This document shows positions 24,495 through 32,511 of a DNA stretch of 34,816 bases, piece by piece. Source of the DNA: an uncultured Alistipes sp. (lineage in GTDB: Bacteria > Bacteroidota > Bacteroidia > Bacteroidales > Rikenellaceae); the NCBI GenBank assembly GCA_900768045.1, contig CAAGBL010000012.1, forward strand, positions 1-34,816, read 5' to 3'. A program made the translations under genes and the position numbers. Below the pieces are notes generated by a model, which was not told the DNA's origin, made no database searches, and saw only the letters and a program-made list of their open reading frames with translations. Numbering within the stretch: position 1 is the first letter of the stretch; each line of letters opens with the position of its first letter.

Positions 24495-25875
24495 GATACC
24501 ACGTGTCGCTGTCCGCGAACAAGATCCAAAGGTGCGTGCTACCAACTTCGAGGAGGTATGCTACGGCTATAACGCTGAGGAGGCAGCATTGGAGGCTACC
24601 CGATGCCTAAATTGTAAGAACCCACGTTGCGTGGCTGCATGCCCCGTAAACATCAATATCCCAACATTTATCCACCATATCACCGAGGGCGACCTACGTG
24701 CTGCTGCCGACACCATTCACGCCGACAGCTCACTACCATCAATCTGTGGTCGTGTATGTCCTCAGGAGTCGCAGTGCGAGGGCTCATGTGTGCTTGGCAT
24801 CAAGGGCGAGGCTGTGGCTATCGGTAAGCTCGAGCGCTATGTTGGCGACTGGGCTTTGGAGCACTCAGCAGAGACTGCCGATGTTGTAATCGAGCCTAAC
24901 GGCAAGCGCGTAGCAGTTGTGGGCAGTGGCCCTGCAGGCTTGGCTTGTGCATCAGACCTTGCGAAGCTCGGCTATAAGGTCGACGTTTTCGAGGCTCTAC
25001 ACCGTCTTGGTGGCGTGCTATCTTACGGTATCCCTGAGTTCCGCTTGCCAAAGGATAGAGTTGTTGCTCGTGAGATTAACGAAGTTAAAAAGCTCGGCGT
25101 TAAGTTCGAGACCGACGTTATCGTAGGCCGTACCATGACTATCGACTCACTCCTTGATGAGGAGGGCTACGATGCAGTATTCGTAGGCTCGGGAGCTGGT
25201 CTTCCACGCTTCATGGGCATCGAGGGCGAAAACCTCAATGGCGTATTGTCGGCTAACGAGTTCCTTACACGTGTAAACCTCATGGGTGCTTGGGATCCTA
25301 AGCATAACGACACCCCCGTATATGTAGGCAAGAAGGTTGTTGTTGTCGGTGGTGGTAACGTAGCTATGGATGCTGTGCGTACCGCTAAGCGTCTTGGTGC
25401 TGAGGCAGTTATCGTGTATCGCCGTGGCGAGGCTGAGCTTCCTGCACGTAAGGAGGAGGTACACCACGCTAAGGAGGAGGGTATCGAGTTCCGCATGCTC
25501 ACTAACCCAACATCAATCCTCGGCACTGAGGATGGCTGGGTTAAGGGTATCAACTGCGTGGAGATGGAGCTTGGCGAGCCTGACGCATCGGGCCGTCGCT
25601 CACCACAGGAGAAGGCAGGCTCAGACTTTGTCATCGACTGCGATGTAGTTATCATGGCACTCGGCACATCGCCTAACCCACTTATCGCCTCAACAACAAG
25701 CGGCTTGAACATCAACCGTCGTGGTTGCATCGAGGCTGACGAGGTAGGTACAACCTCACGTGAGGGCGTATTTGCTGGTGGCGACGCTGTTACTGGCGCA
25801 GCAACCGTAATCCTTGCGATGGGTGCTGGCCGTAAGGCAGCAAAGGCTATTGACGAGTACTGCAAGAACAAGTAG
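24484..25875 (+). CDS. nfnB: NfnB-like NADPH-binding subunit (GltA-type)
   Basis: Catalytic flavoprotein subunit of the predicted NfnAB complex, related to the glutamate synthase small subunit. The 463-residue protein has an N-terminal double [4Fe-4S] region with CLNCKNPRCVAACPVNI, then CGRVCPQESQCEGSC. The FAD site is VVGSGPAGLACASDL, and the NADP site is VVVGGGNVAMDAVRTAKRLG followed by IVYRRGEAELPARKEE. The distal FAD motif is GVFAGGDAVTGAATVILAMGAG. No glutamate synthase large subunit is nearby, which favours Nfn over GltBD. It starts inside the end of nfnA and is followed by a large hairpin. Role: balancing NADH, NADPH and ferredoxin pools in an anaerobe. Confidence 0.93.
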   Translation: MANKIPRVAVREQDPKVRATNFEEVCYGYNAEEAALEATRCLNCKNPRCVAACPVNINIPTFIHHITEGDLRAAADTIHADSSLPSICGRVCPQESQCEGSCVLGIKGEAVAIGKLERYVGDWALEHSAETADVVIEPNGKRVAVVGSGPAGLACASDLAKLGYKVDVFEALHRLGGVLSYGIPEFRLPKDRVVAREINEVKKLGVKFETDVIVGRTMTIDSLLDEEGYDAVFVGSGAGLPRFMGIEGENLNGVLSANEFLTRVNLMGAWDPKHNDTPVYVGKKVVVVGGGNVAMDAVRTAKRLGAEAVIVYRRGEAELPARKEEVHHAKEEGIEFRMLTNPTSILGTEDGWVKGINCVEMELGEPDASGRRSPQEKAGSDFVIDCDVVIMALGTSPNPLIASTTSGLNINRRGCIEADEVGTTSREGVFAGGDAVTGAATVILAMGAGRKAAKAIDEYCKNK

Positions 25876-25886
25876 ATATAGCAAAT

Positions 25887-25967
25887 AATTTAGGGAATTT
25901 AGGGTGTTTAAGGAGTATAGAGAGATGCAATCCTCTCTAATTCCCTAAATGCCCTAAATTCTTTTTT
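25887..25967 (+). terminator. Large TAGGG-type palindrome and terminator after nfnB
   Basis: Left arm AATTTAGGGAATTTAGGG (25887-25904) pairs with CCCTAAATGCCCTAAATT (25943-25960) at 17 of 18 positions. An inner 7-bp stem TAGAGAG / CTCTCTA (25918-25924 / 25933-25939) lies between, and CTTTTTTT follows. Arm composition resembles the palindromes at 28415-28497 and 34561-34683. Confidence 0.8.
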
Positions 25968-26001
25968 TCATCTTTCTCTTTGCTATTTAATAATTTATGT
26001 A

Positions 26002-26009
26002 TATCTTTG
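26002..26009 (+). promoter_or_regulatory. -7 box for rplS
   Basis: TATCTTTG matches TAnnTTTG. Transcription from here would give an rplS leader of roughly 155 nt. Confidence 0.65.
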
Positions 26010-26011
26010 CA

Positions 26012-26169
26012 GCCCGTATCAACCTCTTATACTGGGCAAAGGTGCAAGGGCGCAGGCTTATAATTTGCGTTGTGAGTAAGGCGTCGGGATTAATATCGAA
26101 GGTGATATTATGGTAGTGCCATTGCAGCGATAATGTTGAGCGATAACCATTTAACAATTTGTTGCAACA
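26012..26169 (+). promoter_or_regulatory. Structured 5' leader of rplS, candidate autoregulatory RNA
   Basis: The unusually long leader contains a first stem GCCCGTAT (26012-26019) / ATACTGGGC (26029-26037, one bulge). A perfect 7-bp stem TAATATC / GATATTA (26091-26097 / 26104-26110) closes a GAAGGT loop, and GCGATAA occurs twice near 26127 and 26139. Ribosomal proteins often bind their own leaders to repress translation. I infer such a role for L19 here; the sequence alone does not prove it, and I do not recognise a named leader family. Confidence 0.45.
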
Positions 26170-26547
26170 ATGAACAAAGATGCATTGATCAGACTCGTGA
26201 ACGAGCAGATGTGGACTAAGGGCGAGCAGGACGTACCTCAGTTTGGCGCAGGTGATACTATCACCGTAACTTACCGTATCGTAGAGGGTAACAAGGAGCG
26301 TTTGCAGAGCTTCCGTGGCGTAGTAATCCAGATTAAGGGTTCTGGCCGTACTAAGATGTTTACTATCCGTAAGATTTCTAACGGCGTAGGCGTTGAGCGT
26401 ATCTTCCCTCTTTACTCACCACACATCGACAATATCGAGGTGAACAAGTATGGTGTTGTACGTCGCAAGCGTATCTACTACCTACGTGAGCTCACAGGTA
26501 AGAAGGCTCGTATCAAGGAGCGTCGCATCGTTAAGAAGGCTGAGTAA
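26170..26547 (+). CDS. rplS: 50S ribosomal protein L19
   Basis: Ribosomal protein at the 30S-50S interface. The 125-residue length fits the family. Clear signatures are GDTITVTYRIVEGNKERLQSFRGVVI, FTIRKISNGVGVERIFPLYSPHI and RRKRIYYLRELTGKKARIKE. Monocistronic: a -7 box lies 161 bp upstream and a strong terminator 22 bp downstream. The usual bacterial neighbours rimM and trmD are absent here. Confidence 0.98.
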   Translation: MNKDALIRLVNEQMWTKGEQDVPQFGAGDTITVTYRIVEGNKERLQSFRGVVIQIKGSGRTKMFTIRKISNGVGVERIFPLYSPHIDNIEVNKYGVVRRKRIYYLRELTGKKARIKERRIVKKAE

Positions 26548-26569
26548 TTCGCCTCTTAACCTCAAAGAC

Positions 26570-26602
26570 AAAGGCTACCCACACGGTAGCCTTTTCTTTT
26601 TT
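26570..26602 (+). terminator. Terminator of rplS
   Basis: Perfect 10-bp stem AAAGGCTACC (26570-26579) / GGTAGCCTTT (26585-26594) with loop CACAC, then TCTTTTTT. Confidence 0.93.
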
Positions 26603-26615
26603 CGTAAATTTTGCC

Positions 26616-26623
26616 TATCTTTG
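26616..26623 (+). promoter_or_regulatory. -7 box for lpxB
   Basis: TATCTTTG matches TAnnTTTG, 18 bp before the lpxB ATG, directly after the rplS terminator. Confidence 0.7.
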
Positions 26624-26641
26624 TAGAAATAATTAACGAAG

Positions 26642-27769
26642 ATGAAGTATTACGTTATTGCTGGCGAGCCCTCGGGCGACTTGCATGGTGGCAAGCTTAT
26701 GCGAGGCATCGCTAAATATGATGCCGAGGCTGAGTTCCGATTCTGCGGTGGCGACCTTATGGCACGCACTGCGGGCGAGGGAAGCATGCTCTACCACTAT
26801 ACCCAAATGTCGTTCTTCGGCTTTGTGCAGGTTGCCAAGAACCTACGCACGATATTCGAGCAGATGGACAACGTCAAGGCAGACATCGAACGTTTCCAGC
26901 CCGACGTCATCATCTTGATAGATTACCCCGCCTTCAACCTACGTATCGCTAAGTGGGCAAAGAGCCGAGGTATAAGGGTATATTACTACATAGCACCCAA
27001 GGTGTGGGCGTGGAAGGAGCGCAGAGTGAAGAGCCTACGCCGATATGTCGATCGCCTATACACCATCTTCCCCTTCGAGACCGAGTATTTCCGTGGTCAC
27101 GGCATCGAGCCAATCTTCTGTGGCAACCCACTGGTAGATGATATCGCTGAGCGCCGAACAACACTACCTACACGTGAAGCATTTCTCAAGGAGAATGGCT
27201 TAGAGGATAGGAGCATCGTTGCATTGCTGGCTGGCAGCCGCCTCTCGGAGATAAATGCAAATCTATCGGATATGGTGGCTATTGCCCGCCGCTTCCCTGA
27301 TTACCAGTTTGTTGTAACGGCAGTAAAATGGTTAGATATATCTCACTATGAGCGCATTACAGCGGGCGTAGATAACGTAAAGATTGTCGTAGATCGTACG
27401 CAAGAGACACTCGCCATGGCAGATGCTGCGATAGTATGCTCAGGCACAGCAACCCTCGAGACAGCACTCATGCGCATACCCGAAGTTGTGCTCTACCATG
27501 TGCCCTGGCTCTACGAGAAACTTAAGCCCTACTTCCTGCGCATTCCTTATATCTCGCTCGTAAATATCAACCTTAGGCGTGAGGCTGTGCGTGAGTTGGT
27601 CAAGGCACGCCTCAATGTGGAGGAGGCAGAAAAAGAGCTACGCTCGATACTCCCTGGGGGTAGTAATCGTGAGCGCATGCTCGCTGATTTCGAGGAGCTT
27701 AGCACGATGATTGGCAAGGAGGGTGCGAGCGACAGATTTGCAGAAGATATTGTTAACACACTACGATAG
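26642..27769 (+). CDS. lpxB: Lipid-A-disaccharide synthase
   Basis: Glycosyltransferase (GT19) that joins UDP-2,3-diacylglucosamine and lipid X to make lipid A disaccharide at the inner face of the inner membrane. The 375 residues match the family. Signatures are the start YYVIAGEPSGDLHGG, then DYPAFNLRIAKWAKSRGIRVYYYIAPKVWAWKERRV, PFETEYFRGHG, GNPLVDD, LLAGSRLSEI and CSGTATLETAL. Its TAG is directly followed by the ATG of the FAH-like gene. Own promoter at 26616. Confidence 0.97.
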   Translation: MKYYVIAGEPSGDLHGGKLMRGIAKYDAEAEFRFCGGDLMARTAGEGSMLYHYTQMSFFGFVQVAKNLRTIFEQMDNVKADIERFQPDVIILIDYPAFNLRIAKWAKSRGIRVYYYIAPKVWAWKERRVKSLRRYVDRLYTIFPFETEYFRGHGIEPIFCGNPLVDDIAERRTTLPTREAFLKENGLEDRSIVALLAGSRLSEINANLSDMVAIARRFPDYQFVVTAVKWLDISHYERITAGVDNVKIVVDRTQETLAMADAAIVCSGTATLETALMRIPEVVLYHVPWLYEKLKPYFLRIPYISLVNINLRREAVRELVKARLNVEEAEKELRSILPGGSNRERMLADFEELSTMIGKEGASDRFAEDIVNTLR

Positions 27770-28345
27770 ATGAAACTCATTAACATCATAAACAACTACT
27801 GCGAGGCGGGCACAACACCCCGCTTCTACCTCAAGGCCGACACGGCGCTCCTACGCAACAACGATGCCTTCTATATTCCCGATTCGCTCGGTCGCATCGT
27901 TGCCGAGCCACATATCGTCCTCAAGGTCAGCCGCTTGGCTAAGTGTATTGGCGAGCGCTTTGCTCCCCGTTGCATCGATGCTGTTATGGGTGGTGTGGTG
28001 TTCACCGCTATCGACCGACTCGAGGAGCTTAAGCGTGAGGCTCTTCCCTGGGACGAGGCTGTGGGCTACGACCACTCGTCGGCATTGTCGCTCGAGTCGC
28101 TCGGTCGTGATGCCATGCTCGAGGGGGCTGCATTCCTAATTAACGACTCGGAGGTGGCACATATCAAGCTCTCTGATATGCGCTTTACGCCCGACAAGAT
28201 CATTAGCTACCTCTCCGAAAATATGACCTTGCGCATTGGCGACCTGATATATCTCGGCTCGCCGCAGCAGTTCGACATCAAGGCTGGCGACAACCTCAAA
28301 CTCCGCATCGGCGACAAGACACTGCTTAACTTTGATGTGAAGTAG
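27770..28345 (+). CDS. Divergent FAH-family protein, metal site partly lost
   Basis: A 191-residue relative of fumarylacetoacetate hydrolase-type enzymes, recognised from FYLKADTALLRNNDAFYIPD, IVLKVSRLAKCIGERFAPR, FTAIDRLEELKREALPWDEAVGYD, MRFTPDKIISYLSENMTLRIGDLIYLGSP and the end LKLRIGDKTLLNFDVK. Typical members bind Mg2+ or Ca2+ through Glu-x-Glu (as in YETELV) and an Asp before FTARD. Here those places read VAEPHIV and GGVVFTAID, so the second Glu and the Asp appear replaced by His and Val. The N-terminus is also short and lacks the usual GxNY start. It may be inactive or act on another substrate. The start codon abuts the lpxB stop, so the two are cotranscribed; a terminator follows. Confidence 0.75.
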   Translation: MKLINIINNYCEAGTTPRFYLKADTALLRNNDAFYIPDSLGRIVAEPHIVLKVSRLAKCIGERFAPRCIDAVMGGVVFTAIDRLEELKREALPWDEAVGYDHSSALSLESLGRDAMLEGAAFLINDSEVAHIKLSDMRFTPDKIISYLSENMTLRIGDLIYLGSPQQFDIKAGDNLKLRIGDKTLLNFDVK

Positions 28346-28354
28346 GCTTTAGAA

Positions 28355-28382
28355 TAAAACCTCGGGTAGTCCCGAGGTTTTA
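28355..28382 (+). terminator. Terminator of the lpxB transcript
   Basis: Perfect 12-bp stem TAAAACCTCGGG / CCCGAGGTTTTA with loop TAGT, 10 bp after the FAH-like stop. Confidence 0.92.
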
Positions 28383-28414
28383 TTGTTGGAGGTAAGCGCC
28401 ATCAACGAGAGATT

Positions 28415-28497
28415 GATAGGGACAATATGGACGCTAACGCTTAATAGGGGCGATAGGAGTATAATATCCTCGCATCATCTACCCTATTATCCCTATC
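28415..28497. repeat. Nested TAGGGA/TCCCTA palindrome
   Basis: GATAGGGA (28415-28422) pairs with TCCCTATC (28490-28497), AATAGGG (28443-28449) with CCCTATT (28482-28488), and AGGA (28455-28458) with TCCT (28467-28470). It is followed by ATCTTCCCTATA and then CACCTCAATCGGCGCACTAA, which resembles the sequence between the palindrome at 34561-34683 and its neighbouring repeat. No gene is supported in 28383-28789. Confidence 0.6.
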
Positions 28498-28533
28498 TTC
28501 CCTATACCCCTGCCCACCTCAATCGGCGCACTA

Positions 28534-28660
28534 ATTTCTCGTCAGAAGTGCCGAGATTTGCCAACAAGTCGAAATTGCACTGGAAGGGGGTGTACTCAGT
28601 GTACATCTCCTTTCAGGGCAATGAGCTTGGGGGCGAAGATTGGTGCTTATCACGAGAAAT
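28534..28660. repeat. MITE-like structured element A (127 bp)
   Basis: Terminal inverted repeats ATTTCTCGTCAGAAGTGCC (28534-28552) and, on the other strand, ATTTCTCGTGATAAGCACC (28642-28660) match at 15 of 19 positions. The centre is a hairpin with CTGGAAGG / CCTTTCAG (28580-28587 / 28609-28616) enclosing TGTAC-TCAGT-GTACA (28591-28605). No coding capacity. Confidence 0.7.
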
Positions 28661-28661
28661 A

Positions 28662-28789
28662 ATTTCTTGTTAGAAGGGGTTAGATTTGGCTTATCGCAAA
28701 AGTGAGCACCCGAGGATAGTACAAGAAGTACAGCCTCGAGTGCTCAGCTTTTTGGGATAGGTCAAAGATGACCCCTTATCACAAGAAAT
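28662..28789. repeat. MITE-like structured element B (128 bp)
   Basis: Terminal inverted repeats ATTTCTTGTTAGAAGGGGT (28662-28680) and, on the other strand, ATTTCTTGTGATAAGGGGT (28771-28789) match at 17 of 19. The central hairpin has GAGCAC / GTGCTC (28704-28709 / 28740-28745), CGAGG / CCTCG (28711-28715 / 28734-28738) and GTAC-AAGAA-GTAC (28719-28731). It starts one base after element A and ends at the base before the ompA stop codon (TAA on the minus strand, 28790-28792), so it forms the ompA 3' untranslated region. Confidence 0.75.
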
Positions 28790-29953
28790 TTACTTGATTA
28801 CTACGCAACGATTTACCTCAGCATCACCATCTGCAAATGGAAGTGACTCGCAGCCCTCCCACTTAACCTCAATGCGGCTCTCGTCGATACCGTTAGCTAC
28901 CAAGTAATCCTTAACAGCCTCAGCACGCTTCTGAGAGATCTTTACGTTGTACTCCTTAGTACCTGTTGTGTTGTCAGCGTGACCAACAACAGAGATCTTG
29001 TTGTCAGCCTTCTTCACAGCAGCGATATACTTATCGAGAGAAGCCTGACCAAATGCAGATACCTCGTATACGTTCTTATCGAAGAATACTACAGTCTCAA
29101 CGTTTACAACTGCAGCAGCAGCCTTAGCAGCAGGAGCTACAGTCTTCTTAAGCTTAGCGTTCTCATCCTCAAGCTCAGCGCACTTGTCGTTTACTGTGTT
29201 GATGTTGTCGTTAGCGTGCTTAAGGTCGTTCTTAAGACCGTCGATAGCCTGAAGGTAACCATCTACCTCAGCCTCAGATACTGCAGTTTTCCAGTTGCGC
29301 TTGTTGAAGCGGTAAGCAACACCTACAGAACCAACCAATGCTGGAGCATACTTACCTGGGTTCAACACAGCCTCATTAACGCCGCTTCCTGGCAAAAGCC
29401 ATGTGCGAAGATCGAGCTGGATGTCGAGGTACTCAGTTACACGGAACTTGTTGAGCAAACCGATACCTGCAGCGAACTCGCCGTTAGAGTGAAGATCCTT
29501 GCGGTTGAAGCAAGTAGCGCTGTAGCCGAAGCTAAGGTAAGGGATAGCGTAGTAAACACGATCCTCACGGTAGCCACCAATCCAGTTAGAGAGGTTAAGC
29601 ATAGCATCAGCGTGGATATATGCATAAGGAGTGTGGAACTTAGTGTCGTTATTGATCATATTCATAAACTCACCAAGATCAACCTGAGCACGAACACCTA
29701 CGATTGGGTGGAACCACTTTGTAGCAGCACCATTGATATTCCAACCAGTGTTTGCACCAACCTTACCTAGCTCGCCACCACGAGTATTAAGGTCAAGGTG
29801 AGAGATACCACCGCCCAAAGAGAGCTCCCAGTTCTGCCAGAATTTGTTAGTCTCGAAGCCCTTCCAACGAGACTTCTCAGTTGCTGTCTCCTGAGCTGAC
29901 ACTGCAGCGCAAGCCAACATAGCAACGCAAAGTGAAAGTAGAATTTTTTTCAT
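28790..29953 (-). CDS. OmpA-family outer membrane protein
   Basis: A 387-residue outer-membrane protein expected to link the outer membrane to peptidoglycan. The signal peptide is MKKILLSLCVAMLACAAVSAQ. Residues about 40-225 form an N-terminal beta-barrel (alternating aromatic strands such as WELSLGGGISHLDL and ITLSFGY-like segments). A coiled-coil linker (about 230-270, GLKNDLKHANDNINTVNDKCAELEDENAKL) and an Ala-rich hinge follow, then the OmpA domain (about 280-385). The latter has VVFFDKNVYEVSAFGQASLDKY, VVGHADNTTGTKEYN and KISQKRAEAVKDYLVANGI. Codon use is strongly biased, so high expression is likely. It has its own -7 box 50 bp upstream; downstream sits the tandem structured element pair. 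Confidence 0.93.
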   Translation of the reverse strand: MKKILLSLCVAMLACAAVSAQETATEKSRWKGFETNKFWQNWELSLGGGISHLDLNTRGGELGKVGANTGWNINGAATKWFHPIVGVRAQVDLGEFMNMINNDTKFHTPYAYIHADAMLNLSNWIGGYREDRVYYAIPYLSFGYSATCFNRKDLHSNGEFAAGIGLLNKFRVTEYLDIQLDLRTWLLPGSGVNEAVLNPGKYAPALVGSVGVAYRFNKRNWKTAVSEAEVDGYLQAIDGLKNDLKHANDNINTVNDKCAELEDENAKLKKTVAPAAKAAAAVVNVETVVFFDKNVYEVSAFGQASLDKYIAAVKKADNKISVVGHADNTTGTKEYNVKISQKRAEAVKDYLVANGIDESRIEVKWEGCESLPFADGDAEVNRCVVIK

Positions 29954-30003
29954 AGTTAGTCTATTTTTTTGTTTGTTTACGGCTAATTAGGTAAAAACCA
30001 AGG

Positions 30004-30011
30004 CAAATATA
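30004..30011 (-). promoter_or_regulatory. -7 box for the OmpA-family gene
   Basis: TATATTTG on the minus strand matches TAnnTTTG, giving a leader of about 45 nt. It lies in an AT-rich stretch typical of strong promoters. Confidence 0.65.
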
Positions 30012-30117
30012 ATAATAATAATTTAATTATCTACACTTTTTTTATCTATTTTCACACAATATAGGCAATAAAACGAGAAACTTCAATAAAAAAAGGCTCC
30101 CCAAAAAACACAAAACA

Positions 30118-30153
30118 TAAAAAAGGGATTGCTCCGCTGTGAAGCAATCCCTA
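30118..30153 (-). terminator. Terminator of the first BACON/Fn3-like lipoprotein gene
   Basis: On the minus strand AGGGATTGCT (30144-30153) pairs with AGCAATCCCT (30125-30134) across a 9-nt loop and is followed by a T run. It lies 21 bp past the stop codon at 30175. Confidence 0.9.
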
Positions 30154-30174
30154 ATGATAACGATTTTTGGAGTA

Positions 30175-32259
30175 CTATTTCTTCACAAAAATCATGTCGT
30201 CAGCGTGAAGCTCACGCATGCCAGTCTTCTCGATAGTACGCTCAGAGTACTTCATTGAGCGATCACCCTTCATCTTGAAGAGCTCACGGCTCTCAGCCTT
30301 TGAAGCGCTGCTAATAGATGGACCATCACTCTTTGTCCACTCCTCGATAAATGCATCAACATCGGTACGAGCACCGTCGTATGAAGTTTTAATGTCATAC
30401 TGGTCGATAGCACTATATACACCCTCTGGATCTATAACCATAGATGCCATAATGTAGTGTGAATCTGGGTTAAGAATGGTGTATGTCTTATCTGTACCCA
30501 TAGAGCCATACTCATTGATGCTCCAAACAAGACCATCACGGTACTGCTTTTCGTTATAGTAATCGTAACGACCTGTCCAATCGTAGATACTCCAGAAGAA
30601 TGAATCCCAAGGACCCTCGAACTCGAACTCTACTGGCAAAATCAACGAACCTGAGTAGTAATCACCAGCAAGGAACTCCCAACCTGGAGCCTCTGCAAGA
30701 TCCTCAGCAGCAAAATAGCCATGATCTACGAACTTAACAGAAGAGGCACTCACACCAGACTTAGTAGTAAATGTGCAAGTCCAGAGCTCCTCAGTTGTTG
30801 CCTTACCACCACGTGAACCGAATGCGTAGAGAACGTACTCAACACCTGGCTCAAGGCCAAGTACGTTCTGAGAGTAGTTACCAGAGATGTACTCATAAGA
30901 GCGGTTCTTAAGCAAATACTCCTGGCGCTCAGCATCTGTAGCACCGAAAGATGCCCAATCAGTAGACTTCTCCCAACCAGCGATATAGTAGTCGTCGTTA
31001 GTTGTCTCAAATGAGATGTAAGCTGTCTGAGCAGTAATCTTTGATACAGATGGGGTAATCTGGTTATCAGACATTGGCACATCCTTAGTCTCAATCTTCT
31101 CAATATAAGGTACTGAGCAGCAAAGAGCGTTCTCGTCCATAGCAAATGCTATAAGATAATATGTATGGTTTGCCAAAAGCTCGAACTCAAAGTGGCTACG
31201 TGGTGAACCGTCAGGGTTAGTGCCTGCGCAACTAAACTCCTGGAGAATAGCAGATGTAGAGAGTGCATTTTGGTTCAAGAACATCATCTCCTGAACAGCA
31301 GTTGCCCACCAGTACTCAGCGTAATCGCCTGGATTCTTGAGGAAGTCGCCAAAACTAGCGAGATAGTCATCAACCATAAGACCGTTAAGCATATCGAAGT
31401 AGTAGTCGCCCTGGTAGCCACCGTTTGGAGTAACGTCTGCTGTTACAACGCAAGTGTCAACTGTATGAGTTGCTGTGAATGTTACATCGATCTTCTCAGG
31501 CTTAAGGGTTGTAATCTTGAAGCGTGATACATCTGAAAGAAGAGCACCTGTCTCATAGTCGAAGTAGTAGCAGTAGAATGTGTAAGGCACACCAGAAGCA
31601 GTCTTACCTACTGACTGACCATACAAGTCACCAATCTTCGCAATTTCCTGCATCCACTGTGCTGCTGACTGTCCATAGAATTTACCTGCCCACTGGAAAT
31701 AAGCATAGTCGTCGTTGTAGAAATCCTCAGCAGTCTCAAGGCCAGAAGCAAGGATATACTCTGGATCTGCAGACATCACAATATATGGCATTGTCTTGTT
31801 TGAAGGAATGACATCAACAGTGTACTTGAAGTACTCAGGAGTGACATTCGCCAACTCGAAAGATGCGTCAGAACGAGCACCCTGCTTTACAACGAATACT
31901 GCGTCATCAGCATAGCGATACTTAACAGTTACCAAGCACTCACGTGGCTGAGTGCCAGTGTTTGCAGCAACATCGAAACCAAGAGCGCCAGTGATACCAT
32001 AGTTGAAGTTAGAAACCCATGACTCTGCAGCTACAGCAGAAATCTTCTCGCCCTGGTGAGCATTCTCGATAGTGTACTCAATAAGGTAAGTACCACCACC
32101 AACACTTGCGTCAACCTTATCCTTGCCAAGTGTTAGTGTAGAGTCCTTAGTTACATTGATAGGATCATCAACGCCGTTCTGAGGATCCTCACAACCAACA
32201 GCGAAAGTCAAGGCGAAGATAGGCAAAATTGCCCACAACAAATTCTTGAATGTTCTCAT
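30175..32259 (-). CDS. BACON/Fn3-like lipoprotein, paralogue of 32512-34455
   Basis: A 694-residue lipoprotein, probably surface exposed. The signal is MRTFKNLLWAILPIFALTFAVGC with Cys23 lipidated and acidic residues straight after (EDP), as in Bacteroidetes export signals. A BACON-like unit (about 45-130, ASVGGGTYLIEYTIEN, AESWVSNFNY, VTVKYRYADDAVFVVKQGA) is followed by several beta-rich units. Fn3-like turns include NVLGLEPGVEYVLYAFGSRGGKATTEELWTCTFTT. Aromatic residues are frequent throughout (YAYFQWAGKFYGQ, WDSFFWSIYDWTGRYDYY). No enzyme motif is seen; a binding or adhesion role is a guess. It is transcribed away from its homologue across a 252-bp promoter region. Confidence 0.85.
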   Translation of the reverse strand: MRTFKNLLWAILPIFALTFAVGCEDPQNGVDDPINVTKDSTLTLGKDKVDASVGGGTYLIEYTIENAHQGEKISAVAAESWVSNFNYGITGALGFDVAANTGTQPRECLVTVKYRYADDAVFVVKQGARSDASFELANVTPEYFKYTVDVIPSNKTMPYIVMSADPEYILASGLETAEDFYNDDYAYFQWAGKFYGQSAAQWMQEIAKIGDLYGQSVGKTASGVPYTFYCYYFDYETGALLSDVSRFKITTLKPEKIDVTFTATHTVDTCVVTADVTPNGGYQGDYYFDMLNGLMVDDYLASFGDFLKNPGDYAEYWWATAVQEMMFLNQNALSTSAILQEFSCAGTNPDGSPRSHFEFELLANHTYYLIAFAMDENALCCSVPYIEKIETKDVPMSDNQITPSVSKITAQTAYISFETTNDDYYIAGWEKSTDWASFGATDAERQEYLLKNRSYEYISGNYSQNVLGLEPGVEYVLYAFGSRGGKATTEELWTCTFTTKSGVSASSVKFVDHGYFAAEDLAEAPGWEFLAGDYYSGSLILPVEFEFEGPWDSFFWSIYDWTGRYDYYNEKQYRDGLVWSINEYGSMGTDKTYTILNPDSHYIMASMVIDPEGVYSAIDQYDIKTSYDGARTDVDAFIEEWTKSDGPSISSASKAESRELFKMKGDRSMKYSERTIEKTGMRELHADDMIFVKK

Positions 32260-32376
32260 GTTTTAATTGAAATTTAGGTTATTAATAATATTTTGTTAAA
32301 TTTTTGTTTTACAATCTTTTCTTAATTGAAAGTAGCCCTATTTAAATTTTTAAATAAAAACTATCCTTTCAATTTG

Positions 32377-32384
32377 CAAATATA
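32377..32384 (-). promoter_or_regulatory. -7 box for the minus-strand lipoprotein gene
   Basis: TATATTTG on the minus strand matches TAnnTTTG and would give a leader of about 115 nt. No good -33 element is visible at the right distance. The whole 32260-32511 gap is AT-rich and holds both divergent promoters. Confidence 0.5.
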
Positions 32385-32445
32385 CACATAAATCGCAAAA
32401 ATTCGCATCACAAGCAATATTTTTTTCAACACATACTACCTAAGA

Positions 32446-32477
32446 TTTGGTCAACGATAATAAAAATCATATATTTG
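32446..32477 (+). promoter_or_regulatory. Promoter of the plus-strand lipoprotein gene
   Basis: TTTG (32446-32449), 20 bp, then TATATTTG (32470-32477) is a full match to the Bacteroidetes -33/-7 consensus, 34 bp before the ATG. Confidence 0.75.
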
Positions 32478-32511
32478 CATAAAATAGTGATAAAACTTAA
32501 AACCTATATTT

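Noticed and set aside
23631..25875. PyrK/GltD assignment for the flavoprotein pair
   Set aside because: No pyrD or glutamate synthase large subunit is adjacent, and the two genes overlap each other as in NfnAB.
28383..28673. 96-residue plus-strand open frame
   Set aside because: It lies across the TAGGGA palindrome and element A, with no start signal or coding character.
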